Shown one piece after another: positions 46,785-59,640 of a stretch of DNA of 64,000 nucleotides. The DNA comes from Silene latifolia (taxonomy: Eukaryota; Streptophyta; Magnoliopsida; Caryophyllales; Caryophyllaceae): contig NC_133538.1 in NCBI RefSeq assembly GCF_048544455.1, positions 43,250,969 through 43,314,968 of the forward strand, read 5' to 3'. The notes under the pieces are model-generated. The model did no database searches and was not told where the DNA came from. It saw only the letters and a list, made by a program, of their open reading frames with translations. Position numbers and translations under genes: made by a program. The number at the start of each line of letters is the position of its first letter. The stretch's first letter is position 1.

Positions 46785-47900
46785 AAATCTAACGATGATG
46801 GGCCAGGGCTGCTGCTTTTAAATATGTTTAAAATATTTATTACTTTTAAAAAAATGGCTTTAATATTTTAGATCGTTAATGTTTATTATGTAATTACTAT
46901 CTTTAACTACTATTTACTACTATGTTTAAGTAATGTTGGAATAACAGAAGTCTTTGCCAGAATAATAGTGCAATAACAAAGATAATAACTCGCTAATTAT
47001 GCGAATAAATACTTGCAATAATGTTAAATAATGGTAGAATAACAATGGAATAAAAAGCAGTCTAAACCACTGCTTTTACACTTGACTAAATTTACACTTG
47101 GATAAAAATGAATAGTTTTAACAAAATAATGCTGGACTAACAGTGGAATAACAGCAGAATAAACTAGTCCTTTTGTGGAATAATACTGCAATAACAGCTG
47201 AATAAACTACTTGTTATGCGGAATAATAGTGCAATAACAGCAGAATAACGGTGCAATAAGAATAGAATCACAGTTGAGAAAAAACAACCATTGATAGTTG
47301 AATAGAAAATGCATATTCTTCGTAGAAATTGGATAGTGTTTGTAAACCTTAATTAAACTAGTGGAATAACAGCAGAATAAGTGTAGACTAATAGTACAAT
47401 AACAGCAGAGTAGCTGCTTATTATGCGGAGTAATACTGCAATAACAGCAGAATAATGGTAGAATAACACTGGGAAAAACGCAGTCTAAACCACTGCTTTT
47501 ACACTTGACTAAATTTACACTTGAATAGAAAATGGATAGTGTTTGTAGAAAACAAAGGTAATAAGAAAGCTTAATTAGACTAAAATAATCAGACTAATTG
47601 TGCAATAACAAGACAACAAATCGCTCATTATATCAATAATACCGCAATAACAAAGCAGAATAACAGAGGATTAAAGTAAAAATGGATGGTGTTTGAAAAA
47701 GTACAAGTAATATGAAAACTCAATTAAATTAGAGTACACACTGGAATAACACTAGAATAATACGGGAATAACAAAGACAATAAACTAGTAATTATACGAA
47801 TAACAAAGGTAATAACAAAGACACTAATTGTTTAACAACACAGTTTACACCAACTTAGTCCGACTTCCCGGATACACAACAGTCAAAGGTACTTTGCATT
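46785..47900. repeat. E3 AATAACA word array (first block)
   Basis: Dozens of irregular words such as GAATAACAGCAGAATAA, GCAATAACA and GGAATAACA fill about 1 kb without a fixed period. The same words recur at 48890-49150, 50320-50400, 52260-52560, 53590-53690 and 55080-55340. The complementary TGTTATT/CTATTATT words lie at 41740-42340 and 44790-45400. Confidence 0.8.
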
Positions 47901-48614
47901 CATGACGATGCCCGACTCTTCACTACCAAAGCAGATGATTGGGGTTGCACTTTGGAGGGCACTTCCGCAACTTGTTCCTTGCTGCCGCCAAACCCAACGT
48001 CTTCGACCTTTCGGTCTCACAAGCCATCACTTTGTCAAGAACTACTTGCCTATGAAGATTAATATCCGCCAAGATCGGGAAGCCGACATTTCAACACGAA
48101 GCTTGACGAGCAATCTTGTTGTGAAGATTGCACTCAAACACGCTTCCACCATATTCCGCCATCGTGTACAAAAAAAACACCCCGACTCGAATTCAAAGCA
48201 GCTCCTTCTTTTTCCATTTAAAAGGCACATCAATGATTTCAAATTGCGAAATCTTCGACTTGAAACATTATGACCCTCCATAAAAACATACATATAGTTT
48301 GCCACAGTCTCGACCAATCTTCTGTAATCGGCTATTTGTTCGGAATCGTGAGTCATGTTGTCCAAAATATCAATCGATTCATTGATAAAGTTGATGCGAG
48401 AAAACAAGAGTAGTGATCATTGTGACCCAATCGGCACAAACACAAGGTCGGAGTTCGACGACATCTTCCATTGCATAGAATCGAAAAACACATTCCGTAA
48501 TGCCAATAGCTTCTTACCCGGACCGTCAAGAGGGCTTGAGAAATCAAAGTTCTCTAAGAGTGAATACAGAGGATCCTTCAAAACAGAAAGCATAAACAAC
48601 CAAAAATAGTGCAC
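47900..48614 (-). pseudogene. Possible second Ulp1-like remnant
   Basis: Combining two minus-strand frames gives GPGKKLLALRNVFFDSM, then HYSCFLINFINESIDILDN, which resembles the His and Asp parts of the Ulp1 fold as seen in the main gene (HFSCLCINF...YLDN). After that LVETVANYMYVFMEG and further shifted sequence follow. No matching Gln or Cys motif was found. It lies downstream of the main Ulp1-like gene on the same strand, as a decayed duplicate or extra exon might. Confidence 0.35.
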
Positions 48615-49539
48615 AAGTGTTAACTTTATATCAATACTTGTGAGTCAATCAGTAGGTAATAACGCAAAATAGCAAAGGAAAAACAAAATACCATATGACG
48701 AACTCAAAAACATTGAGCTTGGTTCTCAACGTTCAAACTCCAACGAATTCAAAAGAATCGACCAAACATCCACTACTCTTGTTGTCATAGCAAAACCGCA
48801 TCTACAACGGAAACAATATCCCATTTGTCCAAAAACACGCCGACGTCGTCATTGTACAACACTAACATCTCACCGCATTCACAAAAAATAACATATGATG
48901 AGAACAAAGGGGGATTCCAGTGGTATAACAAATAGAAATAACAGTTCAATTACGAACAATAACAAATGGAATAATAGTGGTATAACAAAGAAATAACAAA
49001 AGGGAATTAACAAAGTGGGATTACAAAGTGGACTAACAAATGAATAATAGTGGTATAACAAAGAGAATAACGGTTTAATAACGTAAATGAATAACAAAAA
49101 GGAACTAACAAAGTGGAATTAGACGATCGACTAGGTTGACAAAATAACAAAGATAATAACAAAGCAGACAATGTTGGAGACTAACAAAGGGGAAATAGAA
49201 AGACTAACTCGAACAAAGAACACCACAATCAAAGAAATGAAAATCGACATATACTCTTCTTTCAATCGAGCATCTTGACGAAGAACAAAGTCCACCACTT
49301 GCTTCCGCACCTTCCGCATCTTAGAGAACTGTTTTTTGTTCTTCCGAAACAACTCCGACACCTCAACAAACCTCATCGTCCTCCTCGGCCCGCACCCATA
49401 GAGCAACCCACCCGTCGTCCCGCCTTACCCCTTTACGACTACCCAAAGCCGACTTTGGACTCACGGTACTATCCACACCCCCGCTTCCCACTTGACGGGT
49501 TTGGCGTAGGGGTGTTTCTAGAGAATTTAGTGTTTGTCA

Positions 49540-52500
49540 ATGACAGAGGAGAAGCGACGGGCTTGACAACAGTCGCGTCTGCCTTAACCTTCTTACCAAC
49601 GGTTTCACCCCCGAACCACGACGTTTCTGACCGCTTTGAGAAGCCCGCTTTTCCGCATCCTCAATACGCCGTTTCTCTTCAAGCGCATGCAGGGTTTCCT
49701 TTCTCGTCTTGTTCAACTCCTCCAAAATTTTCAACACATCTTCCCCGGATCGGTTCATATCGACAAAGACACCAACAAGGCAACGATCTCAGCACGGTAA
49801 AGGGCTCTTGAATCAGAATTACCCAAATCACAATAAAAAATAGTTCCACGGTAAAAGAGCATGTGCAACATCGTATATACACCGCAGTCCAAATTTTCAA
49901 TCGCAGCGGTTTGCCAGGTAAAAGGGACGTTGACAATTTTATAATCTTTAACCTCCCCACCTCGGGCAACTCCTTTGTGGACCAGGAAATCAGACATCAA
50001 GTTCGCCTTTTTAAAAAAAAAAGGAAAAAGAAAACATAATTACTAACAATACTTAAACAAACTAGGCTAAACACCAAGAAAAAATTAAACACAATAAATG
50101 ACTTACAGCTGTTTGACAATACACCAAACGTACACACGCCTGTTGATCATCAGCAAACATCGCCTCTTGAAATACATTATCAAGATATTCAACCCTATTC
50201 GCAATGAAATTGATGCACAAACAGCTAAAGTGCTCATGCAAAAGAATTGGCATGAAAATCTGGGAAAATATTTGGCCAAAAAAAATTGTTACTAATTATG
50301 TGGTTCTTTTTAAAAAGCAGAAACACAACAGAATAACAGCAAAGTAATAGTAGACTAACAGTAGACTAGTAGTAGAAAACACACAAAGTACGTAAAACAT
50401 ACCATATCGAAGTAAGATCACGTCTCTCTTGTTGTTATTGACAAAGACAAGAAATGACAATATGACTTCCGCACATAAATCACTCCTGGAAGCCTTATCA
50501 TCTTTCGACGGCATACAAAGTCTCCGCAATGGATACTAAACAAAAAGTGGAGAAAAGAGTTGAAACGTGATCCAAACATGAAAAAAAAAGTAAAAAAAAA
50601 AAAAAAAGATAAGATAGAATAACTAACCGTTGCACCCATCCCAAAGAAAAGTCGACTTGGACTTCCTCTTATACAAGTATCATTCAGAAAGAGGGACCAC
50701 CAGTCCACAACACCAAGCATTATCATTGTATCTGGAACCATCGATTCCATATCCTCTCGGTTCAGGTAACTATTCACACCCCAAGTGACAAGATTCTCCC
50801 TTCAAAACCGAATAAACAGGCAAAATAAGAGTCACATGAATATATTTTTGAAGAACAAAAAGCAGTATAATATATTAAACACAAAGCCAAAAATTTTTAC
50901 AATAAAAACAAGCTCTTACCCTTGCGAAATGTTATGATCATTCAAGAAGCGATGTCCGCAACCTCTTTCCGCTTCAATAGCATTGGGTTGAAAACATGTC
51001 CCATCGTTATCATTGATTTTGACAGACAACTAGCCGAGGATCCAAAGGACCACAATCATAGGTGCATCCGAAATTCGAGGCACAACAGACAACAAGAGCT
51101 CCTCATGTGCATCATCAGTGTGCAAAGAAATAACTTGTACATGATAGTAGGAGCATTCAACCCAAAGAACGCCATTGTCCTCTCGGACAGCCTCACCAAC
51201 AACAAGATACCAGCCTCCCGACACAACCTCGGAATCCTGTTTTATCGATTTATCTATCTCGTACGCACCCCAAGCAACAAGTCTGCATGACAAGACATCA
51301 CCACATCCGCTACCTCCTCTTCTCGATCACGAATGCTTCACGCCAATTTGAGTGGAATGCTTTGAGTGTCATTACGCAATGGAATGTCGCACCGGTATCC
51401 GTCACCTCCGTCTCGTGCAAACAAGCATCGCTTTGAATTTGAGTTGCTTGAACCTCTACCGTGTACACTCAACAAGATTAGGCACGTCCTCCTCGCGGAT
51501 TATCAACAAGATAGTCTTCAACTTGAATGTTAACGTCCTCCACATCATTGTTAACATCCTCCACGTCAATGGTAATATCCCCAACATCAACTACTTTCTC
51601 ACCGACATCACCGGCTCTCGCATAACGAAACCGAATGTCGCCTGGATATCCGTAGTAATAGAATCTAAACCGAGTGGTGATAATTGTGGAGTCCCCACCT
51701 TTGCACTTTGTTGAATGACGGGACTATGTTCAACACCCTTCTTTTCGCCTACACCCTTCTTTTCAGATATAGTCGGTGCACATCCGACAAACTGACGACA
51801 CACTCCTCACAAAATTGAGAAAACAAAGTTAAATGATGGGGTTCAATGATGACATCTTCATGTCTAACTTTTTTGGAAGTGGTTCTTCAGAACAGTTGAT
51901 CGCGATTTATTGGCCGCTTGCATAGCCAATACATGCTTACCCGTTACCCGTCGTCTCACTCACGGATAACTTGATCCGTGAAGAAAGATGGGGTGGCAAC
52001 CAAATTCTCGACCCTTCACAACCAACTTTTTCTCGATCGTGTTCGATTCGCTTTCTTTAGCACTCGTCGGGTTACTTGGTCAAGAACTTAGCAAAGAAAA
52101 GCTTGACGATAGCCACTGGTCTTCTTCATCATCTTCGACTTTATAAGTTCCGCCCATTCCAAGTATCGGCGGCATAAAATCCGAGAGTCCTCTCATTAAG
52201 CAAAGATAAGTTGATGAACATCCTGTCAACATAAAATCCCAAAATTTTACTTAAAACAAGACAATAATAGTAGAATAATAGAGGAATAATAGTAAACTAA
52301 CAAAGAAAATAGATAAAAGGGATTAATAGTAGAATGACAAAGTCAAAGAATAAAATAACAAATAAATAACAAGACACTAACAATGGAATAAATAACGTGA
52401 AGTAGTAGTAGAATAACAAGCATAATAGTGGAGTAACAATTTAGAAGGAAAAATTAGAGTAACGATGGGAATGACAAAGGGAAAACCGAGGAATAACAAA

Positions 52501-54027
52501 GGAATAATCGTAAAATAATAGCAGAGGGACAACTAATGCTTAAAGACAATAACAGAATAACATTTTAGAATGATTCGTTTTAAAACAATCAAACAGTGCT
52601 TACGTCGATCATTGCTGCGGATCGTACTTGCTCATCCGTAAGAATATCATCGTAGATCCAAAGACAAGACATCGACGTTGAGTACGTTGACCGTGAGCCA
52701 ACGATGTTTGGACGAGACAATGGGAAAGCAACGTCCGAACGCTCCCGGTGCCCGAGCACCAAAGAACAGGTGCCTCACGCAACCTCCGATTGAAAGACTT
52801 AAAATCCCAATGTTTAATGAGCGGTAGCTCATTATTCACCCGATCACCGCTAAAGAAATAACGGTGAAAATAGGTGATAGCCAACAAAGACTACACTACA
52901 ACGAATATTTTTCCTCCCGATAAGGGCTTCACGCATTTAAGTCACCAAGTCCGAGAAGACAACCGACACCAATTAACTTCCTTGATCCTAAAAAAATCTT
53001 CCACAGCGCTTAAAAGTCTAAGATCAAGCACATAACCCGACACAGAGCAAGGAAACACGACATGGCAAGCGTAACAAAAGTCTTTTTAAACTCATCATCC
53101 GCAACCAAAGACTCTAGCGGGGGTCTCCTGAACTTTGTTAAGTGGTATCCCACTTTTGTTATTGGCGATACCATACTTCTCCCGCCAAGCACGCTTCAAA
53201 GCTTCTCCATCGTCGTCTGCGAACCAGAAACCCAAAGAATAACCAAATCCAATTTTGGACCAGAATTTGGTAAACCAAACACATCGTGCACATCATCTGC
53301 AGTCAACTCGAACTTCTCCATTTAAGATATTTCAAAATACTTCCCACTCCTAAAAGCATATATAAACTCCCGGAACATGGTATGGGGGAAGGAAGAAAGC
53401 TTCAACTCAAGTAAACCCCCTAATCCCATTTCCCTAACAGCCTCCTTCTGCTCCTCGGTGAGGGCTTCAATAACTTTGAAAAGAAAAGCAGGCCGACAGC
53501 AGCTAATAAATGGATCGGCATTGTGCACACAAAGAGTAAAAAATATACAATGCATTAAAACATTTAAGATAACATAAGCAAAAGCATCAAAATAATAGCA
53601 AAATAACAGGAGAGCATCAAAAAATAACACGAAAAGTAACATATTAATAGCAAAATAACAAAAAAATAAAACTAGAATAACAAAAGAGTACATACACTCA
53701 AGGTTATTTCCTGCAGCAACTCCGAGTCCGAGGTTGGTTGCTACTTACCACAATTCCCTTCTCATGCTTAACTTTGCCAACCAACTTACTACTAGTCTTG
53801 GGTGGACTAGACGACAACTTCGCAAGTTGGGTCTCCGCCTTTCGTTTGGTTTTTTTAGTGGGTGGTTCGGTTGTACATATTTCTTGACTACGAGTACTCC
53901 TTCTCTGAGAAGCAGTGCTCTTTGATGGAGATGTGACACGGGATTTGGATGGAGACGGACCCAGAGAATTTGATGATGACGGTTGAGTAGACTTTGATGA
54001 AGCGGTGGATTTGATTCTTAACTTCAT
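49540..54027 (-). pseudogene. Ulp1-like cysteine protease gene of E3
   Basis: Exon 1 starts at 54027 (MKLRIKSTASSKS), a Ser/Lys-rich nuclear-type tail. The shared N-terminal domain (52600-53490) reads MGLGGLLELKLSSFP and TADDVHDVFGLP. An acidic linker with stops follows (51300-51800). The C48-type peptidase residues are present: His in HEHFSCLCINF (50230-50232), Asp in EYLDN (50179-50181), Gln in FTWQTA (49911-49913) and Cys in NLDCGVYTM (49884-49886). Donor-like GTAAG sites near 50108 and 50928 fit an exon structure. Stops and frame breaks upstream make full function doubtful. The tail LEELNKTRKETLHALEEKRR suggests a coiled coil. Family function, removal of SUMO-like modifiers, is by homology only. 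Confidence 0.65.
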
Positions 54028-54570
54028 TTTCTGCTTTACTATCCAAAAAATAAAGATAAGGATCACTTTCAATGATAAATAGGTATTCAAATAGACTTTT
54101 TAATAATGACGCCTTGAAATGAGAGTACCGTAATGCGAGAATAACAGAACACTAACAATTAGTAAAACTAATAACAACAGCGAAAAACACAAAAAGAACA
54201 TGATGGAAGTGTAAACAAAAACACGAAAGAGAATCAAAAGAAAAGCCTCTTTGAATAAAGAGTCAAAGACAGTTTCAAAATTACATACGGCCTACATAAG
54301 CCTTCATAAAAACAAAATAACGTACTAAATTACAAATGGGGACGGTTTGAATTACATAAAACCCAAAATACATTCTATCCGAGGAAGAACCAAAATGTAC
54401 TTCCAAAAATACAGGACATAACGTAAAAAGTCAGTCAACGTCAACAACATCGACTGACTTGTAATACAATTCGTGAGCAAGATCATAAGTAGAAGGATAA
54501 TCCCTGAGTGAGTCAAAGTACTCGTGAATTAGCCCGATCTGCTCGTGATACGAGTCCATTAAGGATCTTG

Positions 54571-55041
54571 TCATAATCGTATATATATCGGCAAGCATGC
54601 AACACCGCCTTTGCTTTGCTCACCGGCAAGCATATAGCACTTGCATCGTTTGGAAACTACTTTCGAGCCCCTTGACAAAATCTTAAAACCTTGACTGTGA
54701 CTTGTTGTTAGAACTTTCATATATTCGGCGTGAACACCGGGCGCACTTTTATGAAATAAGAACATTTGTGACCCTTTCTTACAAACAAGAGACATATTGC
54801 TCTTGTCCAAAGTAGTCTCTACATAATCGAAAACTCTTTCCATTAGGTCCTGGCTATTTAAAACTGCCGACATTGATTGATTACGACGACGAACTCGTAC
54901 ATTAACTTCAAAGCACTTCTCACTCTCATCTTCCAATAACCATCCCAATTTTTTTTTCTTTTCAGTAGCGAACTCTCTAGCAAATAACAATTTATCTTCA
55001 TTCACTATATTTATTGCCCATCCCTCACAAACTAAGTCCAT
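54571..55041 (-). CDS. Uninterrupted 156-codon ORF of E3, unknown
   Basis: The ATG at 55041 opens MDLVCEGWAINIVNEDKLLF, preceded 8-9 bases upstream by an acceptor-like GGTTTCAG and further upstream by a TATA-like TATATAAACC on the minus strand near 55785, so a spliced leader is plausible. The middle is Lys/Glu-rich, and the C-terminal part holds KRCKCYMLAGEQSKGG with paired cysteines. I do not recognise the family. It lies upstream of the Ulp1-like gene on the same strand, just inside the right end of E3. Survival of the frame in a decayed element suggests recent origin or selection. Confidence 0.55.
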   Translation of the reverse strand: MDLVCEGWAINIVNEDKLLFAREFATEKKKKLGWLLEDESEKCFEVNVRVRRRNQSMSAVLNSQDLMERVFDYVETTLDKSNMSLVCKKGSQMFLFHKSAPGVHAEYMKVLTTSHSQGFKILSRGSKVVSKRCKCYMLAGEQSKGGVACLPIYIRL

Positions 55042-55079
55042 TAGTGATGCTGAAACCTACAAACAAACAAAGCCAAACA

Positions 55080-55837
55080 AACAAAACCACTAGAATAACA
55101 ACAGAATAACAGAAAAGAATAATGTAAAAATTAAACATTAAAAAACAAGACAATGACAAAGAAGAGTAGCGCTGCAATGACACCATAGGACCAAGATAAC
55201 AAATGGAATAACAAGTCTTTGAAAAGTGAAGACAACACGAACAAACACAAAAACCCTAGAAAAACACATTAAACAATTCAAACATGACAAATTACTTGAC
55301 AACAAACTAAGCGATAGAATAACAGCGGAATAACACAAAAACTAAAGTCTGTAGAGAACAATAGTAACGTTTTCAACACAACGTGTCACATAGAACATGC
55401 GAATCACTTCAAAACTATAGAAAACTGCAGAAACGACTAAGAACATGTAAATCGATTCAGAAAAATCGAAACTAAAAAATGCAAAAAGATAATATTACAA
55501 TGAAAAACTGCATAAACGCAATAACGACATTAAAGTACTCGATTAAGTAAACCTAGCGATAATTAAACTGAAAAACGAATAAAAAAGCATACAAAAGCAT
55601 GAAATAAAACAAAATAACAAAATAAAAGAGGAAAATGACATGAAATTACCTTCAATAGGAAGGAAGATGATGAACGCAATGAACGTAAAAACGGGAGAAA
55701 AGCGAAGGAGACGAACAATTGAAGAAGAATAACACAATAATAATAGCAGAGAGAGGAATGCTTGCAGTTGTGATGATTATATAAACCGTTTAGCAGTAAT
55801 GTCGATAATTAGTTAGAGAGGGAAATCAGTTAGAGAG

Positions 55838-55902
<65 letters not shown>

Positions 55903-55989
55903 AAGAAAAAAAAAAAAAAGAGAAAATAAACTAAATAACAATGCTTTTATATGACAACTAAGATTAATCTTGGCCACTCATCTCTAATT
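55080..55989. other. E3 right subterminal region
   Basis: AATAACA-type words (55080-55340), AT-rich non-coding DNA, then a possible promoter for the minus-strand ORF and a (GA)n tract (55846-55914, with A-run). No other CDS supported. Confidence 0.5.
55846..55920. repeat. (GA)n microsatellite with A-run
   Basis: A GA tract of about 60 bp with one interruption, ending in an A-run. It lies just inside the right terminal repeat of E3. Confidence 0.95.
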
Positions 55990-56056
55990 TAATCTAATGG
56001 CCGAGATTCACCCAACTCACAACTCACCATAAGAACCAAAATCACCAAATCCAATC
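55990..56056 (-). repeat. E3 right terminal inverted repeat
   Basis: Read from the outside it starts GATTGGATTTGGTGATTTTG and contains TTATGGTGAGTTGTGAGTTG. Confidence 0.9.
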
Positions 56057-56059
56057 TCT

Positions 56060-56138
<79 letters not shown>
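56057..56138. repeat. (CT)n(TA)n junction between E3 and E4
   Basis: A CT tract (56057-56083) runs into a perfect TA tract (56083-56138). E3 ends on the left and E4 begins on the right. Confidence 0.98.
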
Positions 56139-56144
<6 letters not shown>

Positions 56145-56210
56145 GGATCTCGTATTTAACCTATAGTTCGGTGCGAACTGTACGAACTCCTTAACAACCA
56201 CTAGATTAGA
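56139..56210 (+). repeat. E4 left terminal inverted repeat
   Basis: It starts GAAATAGGATCTCGTATTTA and contains AGTTCGGTGCGAACTGTACG. The inner palindrome GTTCGGTGCGAAC can itself pair partially. Confidence 0.88.
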
Positions 56211-58555
56211 ATAATAAAAGGCCCAGATTTCATCTCAAATATACACACACAAACTCATTACCCCGTGCCTTCCCCCCTCTCTCATATCTCAACGCCACCA
56301 CTCGCACTCCTAATGCCGACGGCCTAACTACATCACGACGGCAACGTCGCCGACGCACCGACGGGATCACCAGCGCCACATATCCTTTCCCATAATTCCC
56401 TTCTCCAACGATTACGTCCCCGAACTACCGCCCCTTTCGTTTTTCCTATTTCCGACTACAAAACGTACGTTTTCGGACTTTTCTGGCACTGAACTTCTTG
56501 ATTAGTTTGCCGGTGGTGTTAAGTTTTTGAAATTTTAGTTCGACTTTTGTGGATTTATAACTCAAATATCGAATTTAAAGAGAAAATCAGTGATTGCAGA
56601 TCTGACATTCAGTTCTTGATATGGTTCTGGACGACGGCGCTCCGATGAGGGAAGAGACAACAGATGAGCAAAGTTGTTCTTGTGCGAGTCTAAGGCAGGG
56701 ACGGGGCTGCTGATTTCTAGTGGTCGATTATTGGTTGCGATGGAGTTTGTTATAGGGTGATGGTGTCCAGCTCAGGATTGTTGTGATGATTCTGATCGTG
56801 GATAACGGTGGCGAACTCTTTACACGGTACTTTGATGGTGTATTTTGCAGAATTGATCTCGAAATTGGCTATCGTGAACTGATCTCGGCCGTTTTGGTAT
56901 GAATGTGGCCAGTATCAACTACATATGCAGTCACAATAAAGTTCAAAATATTGGTAACTCGGTCGTGTTTGGCGGCCAGTATCAACTACATATGCAGTCA
57001 CTCGGTCGTGTTCGGTTGATGGTGTATTTTGCAGACTTGTTTATTTGATATAAGAATGGTTGCTTTCTGCATGACCAACTTTTACTGTTTAACCATGACC
57101 GTCATAATTGTTTGCTTGAGGCTAGCTGTAAATCAGAGTGATTTCAAAGTCGTATGCATTTAATTTGTGGTTTAACTTTGAGCTTCTGTTATTTATTGTT
57201 TTGAAAATAATCTTCATGAGTATTAGTTAGCCTAACATTACCGTGTTCATCATCATAGAGGACGGATACACACGATATTACTACCGGATACAAATGTATC
57301 TGGTTGTAATACCATGTGTATCTTGTACTAATACCATATGTATCTGAGGAAGTAAAATGGGTATCGTGTTAGTTTGTACAGTTCATGCTCGTGACTCGTG
57401 GTAGGTCTGTCTGAGGTGGAAGTCGGAGTTTTGGTGGTTTGCGTTGGGTCGAGTAGCCTGCCTGTGGTCTTGGAGATGTTTGTCGTGGTGTATGGGGGGT
57501 AACAGGTGATGTCCGTCGCTGTCTGAGGTGGCCGATTATGTCACCGGTGATGTCGCCGATGTAGTTTTAAGTTGCCCATTATCATCAATTGGAGCAGCTT
57601 ATTTGCAGCTCGCAAGTACAAATTGGTTTAATTTGGTTGACTAATTCAGTTTTGGATTGAGAAGAATGTAGCAGTGTAACTAGGTTGTGGTTCTATTTTT
57701 TTTTGTAATACTCTTATCAGCTTCTAGTTTAGATTAAACAACTTACTGTACTCATGTGAAGCAAGATTTCATGAATCAAGTATCAATCACCTAAATTGGT
57801 TACAAATTTGAAGTGTTGTGAGCAATATTGTTGATTAAACATGGGGAGACATTAGTGTAAAGGCGCAAAAGAAAACAAAATTAATTGGAATAGAGCAATT
57901 ACAGTGTAGGACTAAAAAAACAAGTAGAGTTGATAAAATCACATAATAAGATGGATCAACGTTACAAAAAATCACAAGTTTGGTGGATTTTATTGTCACA
58001 AAAGGCAAATAATGAATATTTCTAGAATGCAAAATATATCGAACAAAGTGACAAATCATATCTCGGGTTTCATCACATTTTATCAAATTATTTAATTGAT
58101 AGATAAAATTAAGAGAAAACGTACAAAATAAAAAGATTACCGGGTGCTTCCGAAGTTGTAGGTGAGACTTAGAGACTTGAGAGTGTATAATCGTCCTACT
58201 TTAGGACATTTATCATGCTATATACACTCATTTACCTTGTTTAATCCCTTTGCCTATTAGGTGATTTACAAGATTAGAGGACCGCCTAATCCAACCCTAA
58301 ACTCTTTCCCGCCCCGCTTTAATATACCCGGCCCCCTCGTTTAATCCCTTTACCTACTGTGGGAGCTGGGAACTAAAATAGTGAATTATATGCGACGTTA
58401 GGAAAGTCAACGGGAAAATGACAATTATTTTGTAAATGAATCGATTACGAAATACGTATTCATGTCCGTGATGAAATTAGGATGTATCGGCAATGTTTTG
58501 ATGCTTTGTTGCACGGGTATTTATATATCGAGTTTGTGTTGAATAAGTGTAAGTT
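56211..58555. other. E4 left interior, non-coding
   Basis: It starts with leader-like DNA (CCCCCCTCTCTC) and CGACGGCAACGTCGCCGACG-type GC-rich DNA that could be part of a captured exon. AT-rich DNA follows, with scattered GATACA words near 57250-57340 and a short duplicated phrase (CAGTATCAACTACATATGCA at about 56911 and 56979). No frame is long or conserved enough to call. Confidence 0.45.
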
Positions 58556-59640
58556 TAGTTTCGACGGTTTTGAGGCTTGTAAGTTTCTAGATACGTTCTT
58601 TTAAATTACTAGATACATACCTTTAAGGTGCTAGATACGCTCCTTTAAGTTACTAGATACATATCTTTATGATGCTAGATACACTTTTTTAACTTACTAG
58701 ATACATACCTTTAAGGTGCTAGATACACTCCTTTAAATTACTAGATACATTTCTTTAAGTTGATAGATACACTCCTTTAAGTTACTAGATACATTTCTTT
58801 ATGATGCTAGATACGCTTCTTTAACTTAGTAGATACACACCTTTAAGGTGCTAGATACGTTCTTTTAAATTACTAGATACATTTCTTTAAGTTACTAGAT
58901 ACACTCCTTTAAGTTAATCGATACATTTCTTTAAATTGCTAGATACACTCTTTTAATTTAGTAGATACATTTCTTTATGATGCTAGATACGTTTCTTTAA
59001 CTTATTAGATACACACCTTTAAGGTGCTAGATACGTTATTTTAAATTATTAGATACATTTCTTTAAGTTGCTAGATACACATATCTAGCAAGTTAGATAC
59101 ACTTTTTTACCTTGTTAGATACACTCATTTATGTTGCTAGATACGCATCTCAAACAAGCTAGATACACTCTTTTACCTTGCTAGATACATTTATTTACCT
59201 TGCTAGATACACTTATTTACCTTGCTAGATACACTTATTTACCTTGCTAGATACACATATCTGTGTAGATACACTTCTTTTTTAAGTTCTCTGACTTAAA
59301 TACACTATTTTAAGTTGCTAGATACATACTTTAAATAAGATAGGTACACTACTTTCAAGTTTCTAGATACACGCCTCTTTAACTAGCTCGATACACTCAT
59401 TTTAAGCTACTAGATACATACCTTTAACTAGATAGATACACTTCTTTAAGTTACTAGATACACACTTTACACTCTTAATTTGTTAGAAACAAACCTTTAG
59501 CGTTCTAGATACACTCCTTTAAGTTACTAGATACATACCTTTATCTAGCTAGATACACTTCTTTCGGTTATTAGATACATACTTTTAGTTCGTTAAATAC
59601 AGTTTTATAAATTATTAGATACATATCTCGAAATGGTGAT
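58556..59640. repeat. E4 TAGATACA word array
   Basis: Roughly forty copies of GCTAGATACACT/ACTAGATACATT with fillers like CCTTTAAGTTA lie in ~1.1 kb. The typical spacing is 20-24 bp. In 59160-59250 the unit TTGCTAGATACACTTATTTA repeats almost exactly with a 24-bp period, so this part is a young minisatellite inside an older degenerate array. Confidence 0.9.

Larger units (their letters stand above)
41080..56056. mobile_element. Giant MULE E3 (about 15 kb) with transposase and Ulp1-like gene
   Basis: Inverted ends of about 70 bp (41080-41155 and 55990-56056) share the near-identical core TTATGGTGAGTTGTGAGTTG and a GAGATTAAAT-type inner part. Flanks are (TA)n on the left and (CT)n(TA)n on the right. 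The plus strand carries a FAR1-type transposase (41531-44750) and a small coiled-coil gene (46320-46784). The minus strand carries an uninterrupted 156-codon ORF (54571-55041) and an Ulp1-like protease gene (49540-54027). The spacers are filled with AATAACA-type words. E3 resembles plant MULEs that carry Ulp1-like genes (Kaonashi-type), by my knowledge of that group. Confidence 0.85.

Noticed and set aside
57835..58086. 83-codon minus-strand frame in E4
   Set aside because: Composition is that of AT-rich DNA, with no domain, no splice context and no counterpart in other elements.
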